Origin: Aureibaculum algae
Lineage (GTDB): Bacteria > Bacteroidota > Bacteroidia > Flavobacteriales > Flavobacteriaceae
Length of the DNA stretch: 64,000 nucleotides
Reading direction: 5' to 3'
Assembly: GCF_006065315.1 (NCBI RefSeq)
Contig: NZ_CP040749.1
Span: 3,804,001 to 3,868,000 of the forward strand
This document shows positions 1-8,791 of the stretch, piece after piece (position 1 is the stretch's first letter; each line of letters opens with the position of its first letter). The notes below the pieces were generated by a model. That model was not told where the DNA came from. It made no database searches and saw only the letters and a list, made by a program, of their open reading frames with translations. A program made the position numbers and the translations under genes.

Positions 1-617
1 CATTGCTTCAAGTAGTGGCTTTAACTAAAGTCGGTGCATTTTTAAATTGGGGCTTAGACAAAGATCTACTAGTACCTTTTGGTGAGCAAAAAGATGAAAT
101 GGCTGAAGGTAAATGGTATGTAGTGTATTTAGATATAGATGAAGCTACAAATAGATTATTTGCTAGTAGTTATATTGAAAAACAATTACAAAATATAAAT
201 ATTACCATAGAAGCAGGAGAAGAGGTTGATTTGTTAGTATATCAACAAACAGATTTAGGCTATGTTGTTATAATAAATAATGAACACAAAGGACTTGTTT
301 ATGAAAATGAAGTTTTTACTACCCTTAACATTGGTGATCAATTAAAAGGATATGTAAAAAAAGTAAGAGAAGACAATCATATCGACATCTCAATACAACC
401 TATTGGATATAGAAAATTTAACGATGCTAATAGTAACTTGATTCTAACCGCTCTATCTAAAAACGATGGTTTACTACCATTAACGGATAAAAGCTCTCCT
501 GAAGAAATATACAGCACTCTAGGTATGAGCAAAAAGGCATTTAAAAAAGCAATAGGGTTTCTATATAAGAACAGAGCAATTACATTAGAAGATTCGGGAA
601 TTAAATTATTGAAATAG
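1..617 (+). CDS. S1-type RNA-binding protein, CvfB-like (5' end outside window)
   Basis: This is the 3' part of a gene that enters the window already open, so its true start is not visible. About 204 residues remain. They contain repeated S1-like beta-barrel segments and a C-terminal winged-helix-like part with the sequence LGMSKKAFKKAIGFLYKNR. That tail is typical of the CvfB/YitL family, whose members are about 280 residues long and bind RNA. The role is therefore probably RNA-linked regulation in the cytoplasm. It converges on the mutase operon with only 3 bases between the two stop codons. The family assignment comes from motif memory. Confidence 0.75.
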   Translation, partial: LLQVVALTKVGAFLNWGLDKDLLVPFGEQKDEMAEGKWYVVYLDIDEATNRLFASSYIEKQLQNINITIEAGEEVDLLVYQQTDLGYVVIINNEHKGLVYENEVFTTLNIGDQLKGYVKKVREDNHIDISIQPIGYRKFNDANSNLILTALSKNDGLLPLTDKSSPEEIYSTLGMSKKAFKKAIGFLYKNRAITLEDSGIKLLK

Positions 618-620
618 AAT

Positions 621-1094
621 CTAACTTTCAATTAATAATTGTAATATATCAACGGCAGCTTCAGAAATATTGGTTTCTGGGCTAAATATGATCATTACCC
701 CGCTATCAATTAAAAGCTGATAATCATTAGGAGGTATAACACCGCCGGCGATAACCATTATATCTTCTCTACCATATTTTTTCAGTTCTTCTATAACATG
801 TGGAATTAAAATTTTATTTCCATCAGCTAAAGACAAAACACCTAATATATGAACATCATTTTCTACGGCTTGTTTTGCGGCCTCTTTTGGAGTTTGAAAT
901 AACGGACCAATATCTACATCAAAACCTAAATCGGCAAAACTAGTTGCAACCACTTTCACTTCGAGATAATGATCATCTTGTCCCATTGTTGCCAACATAA
1001 TTCGCGGACGACGACCTTCTAATTCAGCAAATGTATCAGATAATTCTGATGCCTTTTTAAATTGATTATCATTTGGTGTTGTCTTACTATTCAT
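621..1094 (-). CDS. Stand-alone B12-binding domain of methylmalonyl-CoA mutase, divergent
   Basis: The 157-residue protein matches the C-terminal cobalamin-binding domain of the mutase large subunit ([42 protein letters not shown]). In the family this domain is normally fused to the catalytic barrel; here it is a separate gene 21 bp downstream of it. The DxHxxG cobalt-ligand motif reads D-D-H-Y-L-E: the ligand histidine (H42) is kept but the conserved glycine is Glu45. The SxL and GG motifs are present. It is the last gene of the operon. Either it works in trans with the barrel or both are decaying. Identity of the domain is certain; function is not. Confidence 0.85.
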   Translation of the reverse strand: MNSKTTPNDNQFKKASELSDTFAELEGRRPRIMLATMGQDDHYLEVKVVATSFADLGFDVDIGPLFQTPKEAAKQAVENDVHILGVLSLADGNKILIPHVIEELKKYGREDIMVIAGGVIPPNDYQLLIDSGVMIIFSPETNISEAAVDILQLLIES

Positions 1095-1115
1095 GTCAAT
1101 AATTAAATTTTAATT

Positions 1116-2663
1116 TTATTTATCTGGAGTTATTTCTATTGCTTTAGACATTTCTTCTAGTGTAGCTCTTCGCTCAGCAGCTACTATAGCCAATTCTAAT
1201 AAATTTCCCGTTCCTGATTTAGCACAATTACTTAAATTTAAAAGTGCTGCATCTACTAGTTGTTGATTCCTAATTGATTTTAAAGTATGTAATCTTTTAA
1301 TTTGAGCATCATTATCTGCAGCTAATGAAGCTGAAACAGCTTTCTCCTTAAATTGATATTTATTGACACCTACCGTATTATCTTCGCCACTATCAATATT
1401 ACCTTGTTTTTTTGCGGCCGCTTCTTCTATTCTCATTTTAGGAATCCCATGTTCAATAGCTTTAGTCAATCCACCAAGTTCTTCAATTTCTTGAATCAAT
1501 TCCCATGCTTCTTTGGCCATATTTTCAGTTAATTCCTCTACATGATAAGATCCTGCCCAAGGATCAACTGTTTTTGTTATGTTGGTTTCCTCTTGAATAT
1601 AAATTTGAGTCGAATTTGCTTTTCTGTGTGATAAATCAAATGGTAATTTCATCCCTGCATCAAATGCAGGACTATACAAAGATTGTGTACCTCCAAAAGC
1701 AGCAGCCATAGCTTCAATTGTAGTTCTTGCTAAATTATTAAAAGGATCTTGTACAGTTAAGCTTTTCTTATTTGTTTGACTGTGCGAACGCATAACCAAC
1801 GATTCTTGATTTTTGGGATTGAATTGTTTTACTATTTTTGCCCATAACATTCTTCCTGCTCTAAGTTTAGCAATTTCCTTAAAATGCTCCATACCTATAC
1901 TCCATGAAAAAGATAATTTCAGAGCTAAAGTATCGATATCTGTACCATAATTCAACCCCATTCTCAGGTATTCTAAACCCTTAGCCAACGTATATGCCAA
2001 TTCAAGTTCAGGTGTAGTTCCGGCTTCTTGAACTTGACAGCCCGATATTGAACTTAAGCCGAATTTAGGCATATTTTTATTTGTAAATTCAAAAATATCA
2101 ACACTAATTTTCATTGAATTTATAAGAAGAGATAAATCTGCACTATTCATCATTAACTCTTTAAGAATATCAATTTGGACAGTTCCCTTTAATTCTGATA
2201 CATTTACCCCTTGATCTTTAGCAGCTACAATATAAAAGGCCAAAATGGGCAATACGGCTCCATTAATTGACATAAAAACAGAGATTCGATCTAAAGGAAC
2301 CTGATCAAACAGAATTTTCATATCCTCAACAGAATCGATGACAAGACCTGCTTTACCAACCTCAGCTTGTACACCTCCTTCAGCATCTGAATCAAAACCA
2401 TGGTTTGCTACCGTGTTCAAAGCCACGTATAATTCTTTTTGACCCCTTGCTATACTTTTTCTATAAAAAGTATTCGTTTCTTCGACGGTTGAAAAATCAG
2501 CAAATTCATGAATTGTCCATGGATTACTCACATACATTGTAGAGTTATTACCACGAAGATAGGGTGCAATACCTGCTACAAAATTTTCATGTTGAAACTC
2601 TTGAGCTCTATCTTCAGAACTCATTGTATTCAATTTTATATGTTGGACGTTTTTACGAGACAT
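1116..2663 (-). CDS. Methylmalonyl-CoA mutase large-subunit catalytic domain, active-site residues lost
   Basis: This 515-residue protein aligns throughout with the TIM-barrel part of MutB/ScpA (GIAPYLRG, DSVEDMKILFD, NGAVLPILAFYIVAA, RAGRMLWAKIV, AIEHGIPKMRIEEAAA). The normal enzyme interconverts (R)-methylmalonyl-CoA and succinyl-CoA. Three residues known to be essential in the Propionibacterium enzyme are changed: Tyr89 is Phe54 (PWTIHEFADFST), Arg207 is Asn173, and Tyr243-His244 are Cys209-Gln210 (SISGCQVQEAG). The frame is open over its whole length and ends before the usual B12 domain. It abuts the small-subunit gene. It is either a pseudoenzyme or has a different activity. Confidence 0.85.
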   Translation of the reverse strand: MSRKNVQHIKLNTMSSEDRAQEFQHENFVAGIAPYLRGNNSTMYVSNPWTIHEFADFSTVEETNTFYRKSIARGQKELYVALNTVANHGFDSDAEGGVQAEVGKAGLVIDSVEDMKILFDQVPLDRISVFMSINGAVLPILAFYIVAAKDQGVNVSELKGTVQIDILKELMMNSADLSLLINSMKISVDIFEFTNKNMPKFGLSSISGCQVQEAGTTPELELAYTLAKGLEYLRMGLNYGTDIDTLALKLSFSWSIGMEHFKEIAKLRAGRMLWAKIVKQFNPKNQESLVMRSHSQTNKKSLTVQDPFNNLARTTIEAMAAAFGGTQSLYSPAFDAGMKLPFDLSHRKANSTQIYIQEETNITKTVDPWAGSYHVEELTENMAKEAWELIQEIEELGGLTKAIEHGIPKMRIEEAAAKKQGNIDSGEDNTVGVNKYQFKEKAVSASLAADNDAQIKRLHTLKSIRNQQLVDAALLNLSNCAKSGTGNLLELAIVAAERRATLEEMSKAIEITPDK

Positions 2664-4043
2664 TTATTCTTGGCTTGTCCTTTCCTGTTCAATTTTTTCA
2701 GCCAATCTTTTGGTAATAATTGGTCTTATTTCCGTTTTACGTGGTTTTATTTTCACGAATGGATACAATTCTAATTCAGACTTCATTTTTTCATCGACAT
2801 TAGAATATTTGTTGCTGCCTAACAAAATCACTTCTTCTTTATCAAATTGTTGTTGTTCCTTTGCTGCACTTTGCTCAATTTTACGTTGAATAGTACCAGC
2901 CTCCAATTGGCTTAAAAAACCACCACTTTTTTCAATATTTTTAAATAACTGTAACGCCTTTTCAGCAATCTCTTTGGTTAACGATTCTATATAATAAGAA
3001 CCTTCAGCAACCTGACTCACCTCTTTAAAGTAACTTTCTTCCTGTAAAATTAAAAGCTGATTTCTTGCAATACGTTCACCAAATTCATTTTTTTTATGAT
3101 ATAAACTATCATAAGACACATTAGAAATAACATCTGCACCACCTAGAATCGCACTCATACATTCCGTTGTAATACGTAACATATTTACATTAGAATCATA
3201 CAACGTTTTATTGCGTAAACTTGGTTTTACAAATAGCTCCGCTTTTATATTTACATCATATTCTTTAGTGAGTAATTGCCATACATATTCAAAAGCTCTC
3301 AATTTGGCAATTTCAAAGAAGTAATTGCCACCAATAGCAAATTGAAATGAGATCGTGTGAACAATTTGTTTTTTATCACCAGTAATAGTATTTAAGTATT
3401 CATTACCATGACCTAGAGCATAAGCCACTTGTTGAACAATGTCTGCACCTGCATTATGGTAAAGTCCAGCATCTACAGAAAGTACACTCGTATCTTTTGT
3501 AGCTTTTTTGAGAATATTTTTTAAAACAGAATTGTCTTCTTTTTTATTTCTAAACCAATTACCTGTTTTGGCAAGATTACCAATTAAATCAACATTCAGA
3601 AAAATAGGTAAGTTTTCACATTTCTCAATTAGTTGTATTAAAAACGATTCCGATAAAAAATTAAGTTTAAAATAAATGTGAACATTATCTTTTGTATCTC
3701 CAGAATTATGTAACTGGTCAAGTAATTGATTAATATCAAATTCAGCATGAGCTTCAAACTCAATCGTGTTTGCTCCTCGTTTTAGGGCGTCCTTTGCTAA
3801 AAAATTAGCCACTTTAACGTCAGAAATAAAAATAGATTGGCAAATAGAGTATTTCTTTTTAGAAGTAACGATAGGTAAAAATTTGATGTCGTCTTTATGG
3901 TAAAAAGGTTTTACTTTTATACCTTCATTAGACTCCCATACCAGTGTTTCATTATAATCGGCTCCTTTAAGATCAAATTGAATCTTTTGTTTCCATTCTT
4001 TGGCAGATACTTGATAAAATTTGTCAAATAAAAAATGGCTCAT
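2664..4043 (-). CDS. mutA: Methylmalonyl-CoA mutase small (beta) subunit
   Basis: This 459-residue protein resembles the non-catalytic small subunit of heterodimeric methylmalonyl-CoA mutase. It contains WKQKIQFDLKGADY, NAGADIVQQVAYALGHGNEYL and FQFAIGGNYFFEIAKLRAFEYVW. In the family this chain stabilises the B12-dependent large chain. Its start codon overlaps the stop of the FtsB-like gene (TAATG), and its stop abuts the start of the large subunit, so the chain udk, FtsB-like, mutA, large subunit, B12 domain is one operon read leftwards. Because its partner has lost catalytic residues, whether the complex is active is unclear. Confidence 0.88.
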   Translation of the reverse strand: MSHFLFDKFYQVSAKEWKQKIQFDLKGADYNETLVWESNEGIKVKPFYHKDDIKFLPIVTSKKKYSICQSIFISDVKVANFLAKDALKRGANTIEFEAHAEFDINQLLDQLHNSGDTKDNVHIYFKLNFLSESFLIQLIEKCENLPIFLNVDLIGNLAKTGNWFRNKKEDNSVLKNILKKATKDTSVLSVDAGLYHNAGADIVQQVAYALGHGNEYLNTITGDKKQIVHTISFQFAIGGNYFFEIAKLRAFEYVWQLLTKEYDVNIKAELFVKPSLRNKTLYDSNVNMLRITTECMSAILGGADVISNVSYDSLYHKKNEFGERIARNQLLILQEESYFKEVSQVAEGSYYIESLTKEIAEKALQLFKNIEKSGGFLSQLEAGTIQRKIEQSAAKEQQQFDKEEVILLGSNKYSNVDEKMKSELELYPFVKIKPRKTEIRPIITKRLAEKIEQERTSQE

Positions 4044-4363
4044 TATTTTTCTTTTATTGAATCAAAATCAATAATAAAGATGTCTTCATCCTTTCGTTTC
4101 ATCTTATATTCTTCTCTAGCAAATTTTTCTAACGAATCAGGATCTTGTAAATTTTTTATTAATTTTTTATCGTTCTCAGAACCTTCATCATAAAACTCAA
4201 TCGTATTTTTTATTTTACTTCGTTCTCGATTCAATTCTCGATGATTTAAATAAGAATTCTCATCAAAAAACAACATCCAAACTAAAAACAACAGTAAAAT
4301 AAGAATATACCTGTTGCTTAAAAATCGAACCACTTTATTTTGTCGAAACTCTTTAAAGGTCAT
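4043..4363 (-). CDS. Septum formation initiator family protein (FtsB/DivIC-like)
   Basis: This short bitopic membrane protein has 106 residues. A cytoplasmic stretch is followed by one membrane segment at about residues 19-35 (YILILLLFLVWMLFF). A coiled-coil region follows (NHRELNRERSKIKNTIEFYDE), then a conserved tail ending the coil (DPDSLEKFAREEYKMKRKDEDIFII). This layout is diagnostic of the FtsB/DivIC family, which joins FtsL and FtsQ in the divisome and activates septal wall synthesis. It sits directly after udk and overlaps mutA by one base; this neighbourhood is common in flavobacteria. Confidence 0.88.
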   Translation of the reverse strand: MTFKEFRQNKVVRFLSNRYILILLLFLVWMLFFDENSYLNHRELNRERSKIKNTIEFYDEGSENDKKLIKNLQDPDSLEKFAREEYKMKRKDEDIFIIDFDSIKEK

Positions 4364-4972
4364 TTATTGCAGTCTTTCATTAATGATGGTCCTCACAATA
4401 TCAATGGCTACCGTATTGTATTTATTATTCGGTATTATAATATCAGCATACTCTTTCATCGGCTCAATAAATTGATCGTGCATGGGTTTTAAGGTGCTCT
4501 GATAACGTTGTAAAACCTCATCCATATCTCTCGCTCTTTCTGTAATATCTCTTTTTAATCTGCGGATAAGTCGCTCATCAGAATCTGCATGCACAAATAC
4601 TTTAATATCCATCATGTCTCGCAAATCTTTATGAGAGAAAATTAAAATCCCCTCTACAATTAACACTTTACTAGCATGCGTTTTTACCGTATCCTTTGTT
4701 CTATTATGCATTGCAAATGAATATACAGGTTGCAAAATAGTTTTTCCCTTTTTTAGTTGAGCTATATGTTTGACTAATAAATCAAAATCAATTGCTCTAG
4801 GATGGTCAAAATTAATTTTCGCACGTTCTGTAATAGATAAATTATCCGTTTCATGATAATACGAATCTTGAGAAATTACGGTAACGTCCTCATTTGCTAA
4901 TTCGTTAATAATCTGATTTACAACTGTGGTTTTACCACTTCCGGTACCTCCGGCAATTCCTATTACGAGCAT
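4364..4972 (-). CDS. udk: Uridine kinase
   Basis: This 202-residue P-loop kinase phosphorylates uridine and cytidine to UMP and CMP in pyrimidine salvage. The Walker A motif GIAGGTGSGKTT lies at about residues 5-16. The uridine kinase signature INFDHPRAIDFDLL follows, then the substrate-lid region with repeated arginines (RLIRRLKRDITERARD). The length is normal for the family. It is the first gene of the leftward operon and its stop abuts the FtsB-like gene. Upstream to 5029 there is only a short AT-rich leader. Confidence 0.95.
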   Translation of the reverse strand: MLVIGIAGGTGSGKTTVVNQIINELANEDVTVISQDSYYHETDNLSITERAKINFDHPRAIDFDLLVKHIAQLKKGKTILQPVYSFAMHNRTKDTVKTHASKVLIVEGILIFSHKDLRDMMDIKVFVHADSDERLIRRLKRDITERARDMDEVLQRYQSTLKPMHDQFIEPMKEYADIIIPNNKYNTVAIDIVRTIINERLQ

Positions 4973-5029
4973 GAATTATATAAATATTAATATTTTTCTT
5001 GGTGCAAATTTAACCAAATATGCCTGATT

Positions 5030-5440
5030 CTACTTCTCTATTTTTAAAACTTCTTGTTCCGTAAACTTTATAGCATTAGAGTTACCAAAACTATTGGTTA
5101 TATAGTTCATTACATCTGCTATTTCTTGACCTGTTAACCCCATAGCTGTCATTGTGCCATTATAGGTTTTTCCATTGACTACGATCTTTCCTGACTGACC
5201 AAACTTTACAACTTTTAAGCTTTCTTCTCTATTTTTCATTAAAAAATCTGACAAAGCCAATGGTGGAATCACATTTTCTACGCCTTCTCCATCAACCAAG
5301 TGACAATTCATGCAGAAATCTTCATAAATAATGACACCTCTATCAATACTATCCATTACATCTTCATTATTTACACTATTCTGCCCAAAAACATTAAAGC
5401 ACAAGAGGTAAACTACACTAAACATTACAACTCTAATCAT
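5030..5440 (-). CDS. Secreted cytochrome c, likely electron acceptor of the sugar dehydrogenase
   Basis: This 136-residue protein has an N-terminal signal peptide (about residues 1-20, ending FGQ). A single haem-attachment motif C43-M-N-C46-H47 follows. A methionine-containing segment (YNGTMTAMG) probably supplies the sixth haem ligand. It is a small class I cytochrome c of the periplasm. Its start codon overlaps the end of the upstream dehydrogenase gene by 4 bases, so the two are translationally coupled. The natural inference is that it takes electrons from the PQQ enzyme. Confidence 0.9.
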   Translation of the reverse strand: MIRVVMFSVVYLLCFNVFGQNSVNNEDVMDSIDRGVIIYEDFCMNCHLVDGEGVENVIPPLALSDFLMKNREESLKVVKFGQSGKIVVNGKTYNGTMTAMGLTGQEIADVMNYITNSFGNSNAIKFTEQEVLKIEK

Positions 5441-6573
5441 GACTTCGGTACAATTTTAACAATTCCTAAATTTTCAATACCCACATAAATATAACCATCA
5501 GGTGCTTGTACAACATTTCTTACACGCCCTAAACCTTCAAATAATTTTTCACGTTTTACAACCTTATTATTTTCCAACACTAACCGTTCTAAATATTGGA
5601 ATTTTAATGAGCCAACAAGTAAATTACCTTTCCATTCAGGATATTTATCTGAAGAAATGATTGCAAAACCACTAGGTGCTATAGAAGGCACCCAATAAAA
5701 AAGAGGCTGCTCCATACCAGGTAAAGCTGTATTTTCAGTTAAAGTAGTCCCGCTATAATTAATTCCATAACTAATTTTTGGCCAACCATAATTTAATCCT
5801 TTCTGGATAATATTTATCTCATCACCTCCTTGTGGACCATGCTCATGAGTCCAAATTTCTCCAGTTTCAGGATGCTTAAACATACCCTGAGGATTTCTAT
5901 GACCATAAGAATAAATAGCCGTTTTGGCATTTGGTTCATTTATAAATGGATTATCATTTGGTACGGTACCATCATCATTTAAGCGATAAATTTTCCCACA
6001 ATCTCTAGTAATATCTTGGGGATTTTCATCACGATTACCTCTATCTCCAACAGAAAAATATAAAAACCCCTCATTATCAAAAGCTAATCGTGAACCAAAA
6101 TGTTGACCTTTAGTGGTATTCGGTTCCGCTTTATATAATTCTTGTTTATCAATTAAGGTGTTTCCATCTAACTTAGCTCTCATAATAGCCGTATTACCGC
6201 CGTCTCCATCACCCTCTTGTGAGGCGTAAGAAAAATAGATCCATCCATTTTCACTGAACTTAGGATGAATAATCACATCTAACAATCCTCCTTGCCCTCT
6301 ATTATAAATCTCAGGCAAACCAGATATTGTAACTCTTTCATTATTTTTAAAATGAATCAGTTCCCCAGTTTTTTCCGTTATTAATATACTACCATCAGGT
6401 AAAAACGCCATTCCCCAGGGTATACTAAGTTCATCTATAATTAATTCTGTTGTATAATTGGTATCAATTGGTTCTTCAGCTTTAACTTCTGAATCTACTT
6501 GTTGTGCACAAGCAGAATAATTTATAGCTATAAGAAGTAGAGAAAAGAATTTAAAAAGCTTCATAATGATCAA
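5437..6573 (-). CDS. PQQ-dependent aldose sugar dehydrogenase, lipoprotein
   Basis: This 378-residue glucose/sorbosone dehydrogenase-type beta-propeller oxidises aldoses with pyrroloquinoline quinone. The family signature is clear: IPWGMAFLPDGSILITEKTG near the start, GQHFGSRLAFDNEG, and the active-site run YSYGHRNPQGMFKHPETG then WTHEHGPQGGDEINII. The N-terminus is a lipoprotein signal with lipobox YSAC near residue 21, so it is probably membrane anchored. Yli I-type enzymes are the closest known relatives. It forms a two-gene operon with the overlapping cytochrome c gene. No PQQ synthesis genes are in view. Confidence 0.9.
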   Translation of the reverse strand: MIIMKLFKFFSLLLIAINYSACAQQVDSEVKAEEPIDTNYTTELIIDELSIPWGMAFLPDGSILITEKTGELIHFKNNERVTISGLPEIYNRGQGGLLDVIIHPKFSENGWIYFSYASQEGDGDGGNTAIMRAKLDGNTLIDKQELYKAEPNTTKGQHFGSRLAFDNEGFLYFSVGDRGNRDENPQDITRDCGKIYRLNDDGTVPNDNPFINEPNAKTAIYSYGHRNPQGMFKHPETGEIWTHEHGPQGGDEINIIQKGLNYGWPKISYGINYSGTTLTENTALPGMEQPLFYWVPSIAPSGFAIISSDKYPEWKGNLLVGSLKFQYLERLVLENNKVVKREKLFEGLGRVRNVVQAPDGYIYVGIENLGIVKIVPKS

Positions 6574-6612
6574 ATTTATTTTACAGGAACTAAAATTACA
6601 AATAATTATGTA

Positions 6613-6642
6613 TTGTCACTATTAATAAAAGCTATATATTTG
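6613..6642 (+). promoter_or_regulatory. Bacteroidota-type promoter for tRNA-Pro(TGG)
   Basis: TTG at 6613-6615 and TATATTTG at 6635-6642 are 19 bp apart, matching the Bacteroidota sigma consensus (TTG / TAnnTTTG). The expected transcription start is about 75 bp before the tRNA. Confidence 0.6.
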
Positions 6643-6723
6643 CACCTCCAAATTTTAAGAGTAGATTATAATTTATATTTTTTACAATAATTTGGAAGCT
6701 TATTTTATAAGTGATAGCTATTT

Positions 6724-6798
6724 CGGGGTGTAGCGTAGCCCGGTTATCGCGCCGCGTTTGGGACGCGGAGGTCGCAGGTTCGAATCCTGCCACCCCGA
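6724..6798 (+). tRNA. tRNA-Pro (anticodon TGG)
   Basis: The 75-nt cloverleaf is complete. Acceptor CGGGGTG pairs with CACCCCG. The anticodon stem is CCGCG/CGCGG around the loop TTTGGGA, giving anticodon TGG. The T arm is GCAGG-TTCGAAT-CCTGC. CCA is not encoded. Its 3' end (from the T loop to the discriminator) is the attachment site of the two elements that follow. Confidence 0.96.
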
Positions 6799-6799
6799 C
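6783..6799 (+). other. attL: tRNA-Pro 3'-end attachment site
   Basis: AATCCTGCCACCCCGAC lies inside the tRNA 3' end. The same 17 bases recur at 29420-29436, and a 15-base version (CTGCCACCCCGACAA) recurs at 34367-34381. These direct repeats bound two tandem integrated elements. Confidence 0.85.
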
Positions 6800-6821
6800 A
6801 AACCTAGTAATAGGTCAAACT

Positions 6822-6857
6822 AAAACACTGTTAATCGTATGATTATCAGTGTTTTTT
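6822..6857 (+). terminator. Terminator hairpin behind tRNA-Pro, supplied by element 1
   Basis: The stem ACACTGTTAATC pairs with GATTATCAGTGT (one mismatch) around the loop GTAT and is followed by a T run. The loop region TAATCGTATGATTA is shared with the hairpin at 29460-29493. Confidence 0.75.
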
Positions 6858-6898
6858 GTTTTATAGGGTATCAAACAAAACCATTTAAAACAGTATAA

Positions 6899-6922
6899 TA
6901 GGTGTGCAATTAGGTGTGCAGT
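6899..6922. promoter_or_regulatory. Candidate integrase arm-type repeats of element 1
   Basis: AGGTGTGCAATT and AGGTGTGCAGTT lie side by side about 100 bp inside the left end. Another AGGTGTGCAATT lies inside the integrase gene near 7149, and a related TAGTGTGTAATTCGGTG lies at the right end (29342-29358). Repeats at both ends near the att sites are typical of tyrosine-integrase arm sites. This is inferred from position and repetition only. Confidence 0.45.
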
Positions 6923-7016
6923 TTTATCCTAATTTTTCCCTATCTTTAAAGGACTTTTAGAAGCGATTTGACTTTCGTCTTTACAAACAAATAATGTTTA
7001 ATTAAAGACGTACAAC

Positions 7017-8282
7017 ATGCATAAAAACAGCACTTTCGCAATCATTTTCTTTACCAGAAAATCACGTAGTAACCCAAAAGAATTATTAATTTACGCACGT
7101 ATCACCGTTGATGGACAGCGTACAGAAATCAGTCTAAAAAGGTGCATTCAGGTGTGCAATTGGGACAATTCCAAAGCCCGAGCAAGAGGAATATCGTCAA
7201 ATTCGCGTATTCTGAACAAGTATTTAGACCATGTTTACGGTCAACTATTGGATTGCCATAGACAGCTTTTAGAGGAATTCAAGATAATATCTGCCAAATC
7301 CATCAAAGCCCGCTATTTGGGCGAAGATGACCAGCTTAAAACACTTAACGAGCTTATAAAGTACCATAATACCAATATGGTTTCTGTTTTAAAGTCTGGT
7401 ACGATGAAAAATTATTATACCACCGAAAAGTATTTGAATAAGTTCTTGGTTAAAAAATTGAAAACGAATGATATTTATTTAAAGCAACTGAATTATCGAT
7501 TTATCATTGACTTTGAGCAGTTCCTTAGAAATTACAGTCCAAAGAAAAAAAGGAAAACATTAACCAATAATGGTGTAATGAAACATTTGGAACGGTTTAA
7601 AAAAATGATAAACCTTGCCATTAAATTGGAATGGTTGGTTAAAAATCCCTTTAGTCGATTTCAATTGAGGTTTGATAAGTATGATAGGCAATATCTTTCA
7701 AAAAGGGAATTAGAGCTTATTGAAAATACTTATTTTAAAAGTGAGCGACTGGAAAGGATAAAGGATCTATTTATTTTTTCTTGTTATACAGGTTTGTCTT
7801 ATATTGATGTAAAGCAACTGACCGCCCATCAGATTGTCAAAGGTATTGATGCCAACTATTGGATTTATACAAAGCGTGAAAAAACAAATGAGACGGTTAA
7901 AGTACCTATTCTACCAAAAGCATTGGTTATTGTTGAAAAGTATAAGGTTATTTCTAAAGAGAAAGGTTCTGAATTATTGCTTCCACTCTACTCCAACCAG
8001 AAAACGAATAGTTATTTAAAGGAAATTGCAAAAAGGTGCGGTATTCGTAAAAATATAACTTTTCATGTAGCTCGACATACCTTTGCGACTACGGTACTTT
8101 TATCTAATGGTGTTCCTATTGAAACTGTATCAAAATTATTAGGGCATACTAAATTATCTACTACGCAAATTTATGCCAGAGTGTTGGAACATAAAATTAG
8201 TGAGGATATTCAAAATTTATTGGTCCGTTTTGAAACAAAAAAGCATCAATCTCAGTCTCAAACCCAATCAACATTTTTTTAG
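7017..8282 (+). CDS. Tyrosine integrase of element 1 (IntDOT-like, Bacteroidota type)
   Basis: This 421-residue site-specific recombinase has an N-terminal arm-binding domain, a SAM-like core-binding domain (about 110-210) and a C-terminal catalytic domain. HVARHTFAT carries the His-x-x-Arg-His box. LGHTKLSTTQIYARV carries the second His and the nucleophile tyrosine. The position of the first catalytic arginine reads TGLSY, a serine, as known for IntDOT. It starts 220 bp inside the left att site and very likely integrates and excises the element at tRNA-Pro. It is similar to the integrase of element 2. Confidence 0.93.
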   Translation: MHKNSTFAIIFFTRKSRSNPKELLIYARITVDGQRTEISLKRCIQVCNWDNSKARARGISSNSRILNKYLDHVYGQLLDCHRQLLEEFKIISAKSIKARYLGEDDQLKTLNELIKYHNTNMVSVLKSGTMKNYYTTEKYLNKFLVKKLKTNDIYLKQLNYRFIIDFEQFLRNYSPKKKRKTLTNNGVMKHLERFKKMINLAIKLEWLVKNPFSRFQLRFDKYDRQYLSKRELELIENTYFKSERLERIKDLFIFSCYTGLSYIDVKQLTAHQIVKGIDANYWIYTKREKTNETVKVPILPKALVIVEKYKVISKEKGSELLLPLYSNQKTNSYLKEIAKRCGIRKNITFHVARHTFATTVLLSNGVPIETVSKLLGHTKLSTTQIYARVLEHKISEDIQNLLVRFETKKHQSQSQTQSTFF

Positions 8283-8404
8283 CCTAAAATAGGATTCCCT
8301 TTCAATGTGCTTCTCTTTAAATAACGGAAGTACATGGAAAGGGAATTTTAAGTTAAAAAATCATTATGCTTTAACGAGCCGTTACATTATAAAAGCAAAG
8401 TATT

Positions 8405-8620
8405 TTATTTAGGCAGCTTTATGTCCTTGCAAATCACACTAAATATCTCGCAAGGATTGGCTTCTATGGCGAGGGCAATTTTATATAATTCTGTGACTCT
8501 TAATCTTGTTCTTGGATTATTTGATAAGTCACTCAATCTTGTGGTACTTATTCCAGTCTTTCTGGCAACATCTGATCTATTTACAGATCTTCTTGATAAA
8601 TACAATCCTAATTCAGTCAT
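8405..8620 (-). CDS. Small XRE-type helix-turn-helix regulator
   Basis: This 71-residue protein is almost entirely one HTH domain (LYLSRRSVNRSDVARKTGISTTRLSDLSNNPRTRLRVTELYKIALAIEANP). That is the lambda-Cro/XRE fold of phage repressors and antitoxins. It diverges from the HEPN-like gene, and the gap between them holds two near-identical 20-bp repeats that may be its operators. It probably represses itself and the neighbour. Whether the two are a toxin-antitoxin pair cannot be told from sequence. Confidence 0.85.
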   Translation of the reverse strand: MTELGLYLSRRSVNRSDVARKTGISTTRLSDLSNNPRTRLRVTELYKIALAIEANPCEIFSVICKDIKLPK

Positions 8621-8662
8621 TTTATTCCTCTTTAAGGATAATAAATATAGCTAATAAGGCAA

Positions 8663-8735
8663 TTTATTCCGAAAATAAGAATACATATATTGAATTTTGT
8701 CTTATTTTTAGTATATTTATTCCGAATTTAAGAAT
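8663..8735. promoter_or_regulatory. Paired operators between XRE and HEPN-like genes
   Basis: TTTATTCCGAAAATAAGAAT (8663-8682) and TTTATTCCGAATTTAAGAAT (8716-8735) are 18/20 identical. Each is partly palindromic (ATTC...GAAT). They start 53 bp apart, about five helical turns. A -7-like TAATCTTTG follows at 8760-8768 ahead of the HEPN-like gene. Binding by the neighbouring XRE protein is inferred. Confidence 0.6.
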
Positions 8736-8791
8736 GTTTGTTCTTAAATACTGTACTTATAATCTTTGAAATATATTTAAAAAACCTAATT

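Noticed and set aside
377..631. Minus-strand frame over the S1 protein gene
   Set aside because: Antisense shadow of a convincing coding region.
621..2663. Simple sequencing frameshift splitting the mutase
   Set aside because: The separate B12 gene has its own start and a 21-bp spacer, the usual linker region is missing, and many active-site residues have changed, so one read error does not explain it.
8421..8769. Plus-strand frames over the XRE gene and its operators
   Set aside because: They overlap a clear HTH gene and repeat operators and have hydrophobic nonsense translations.
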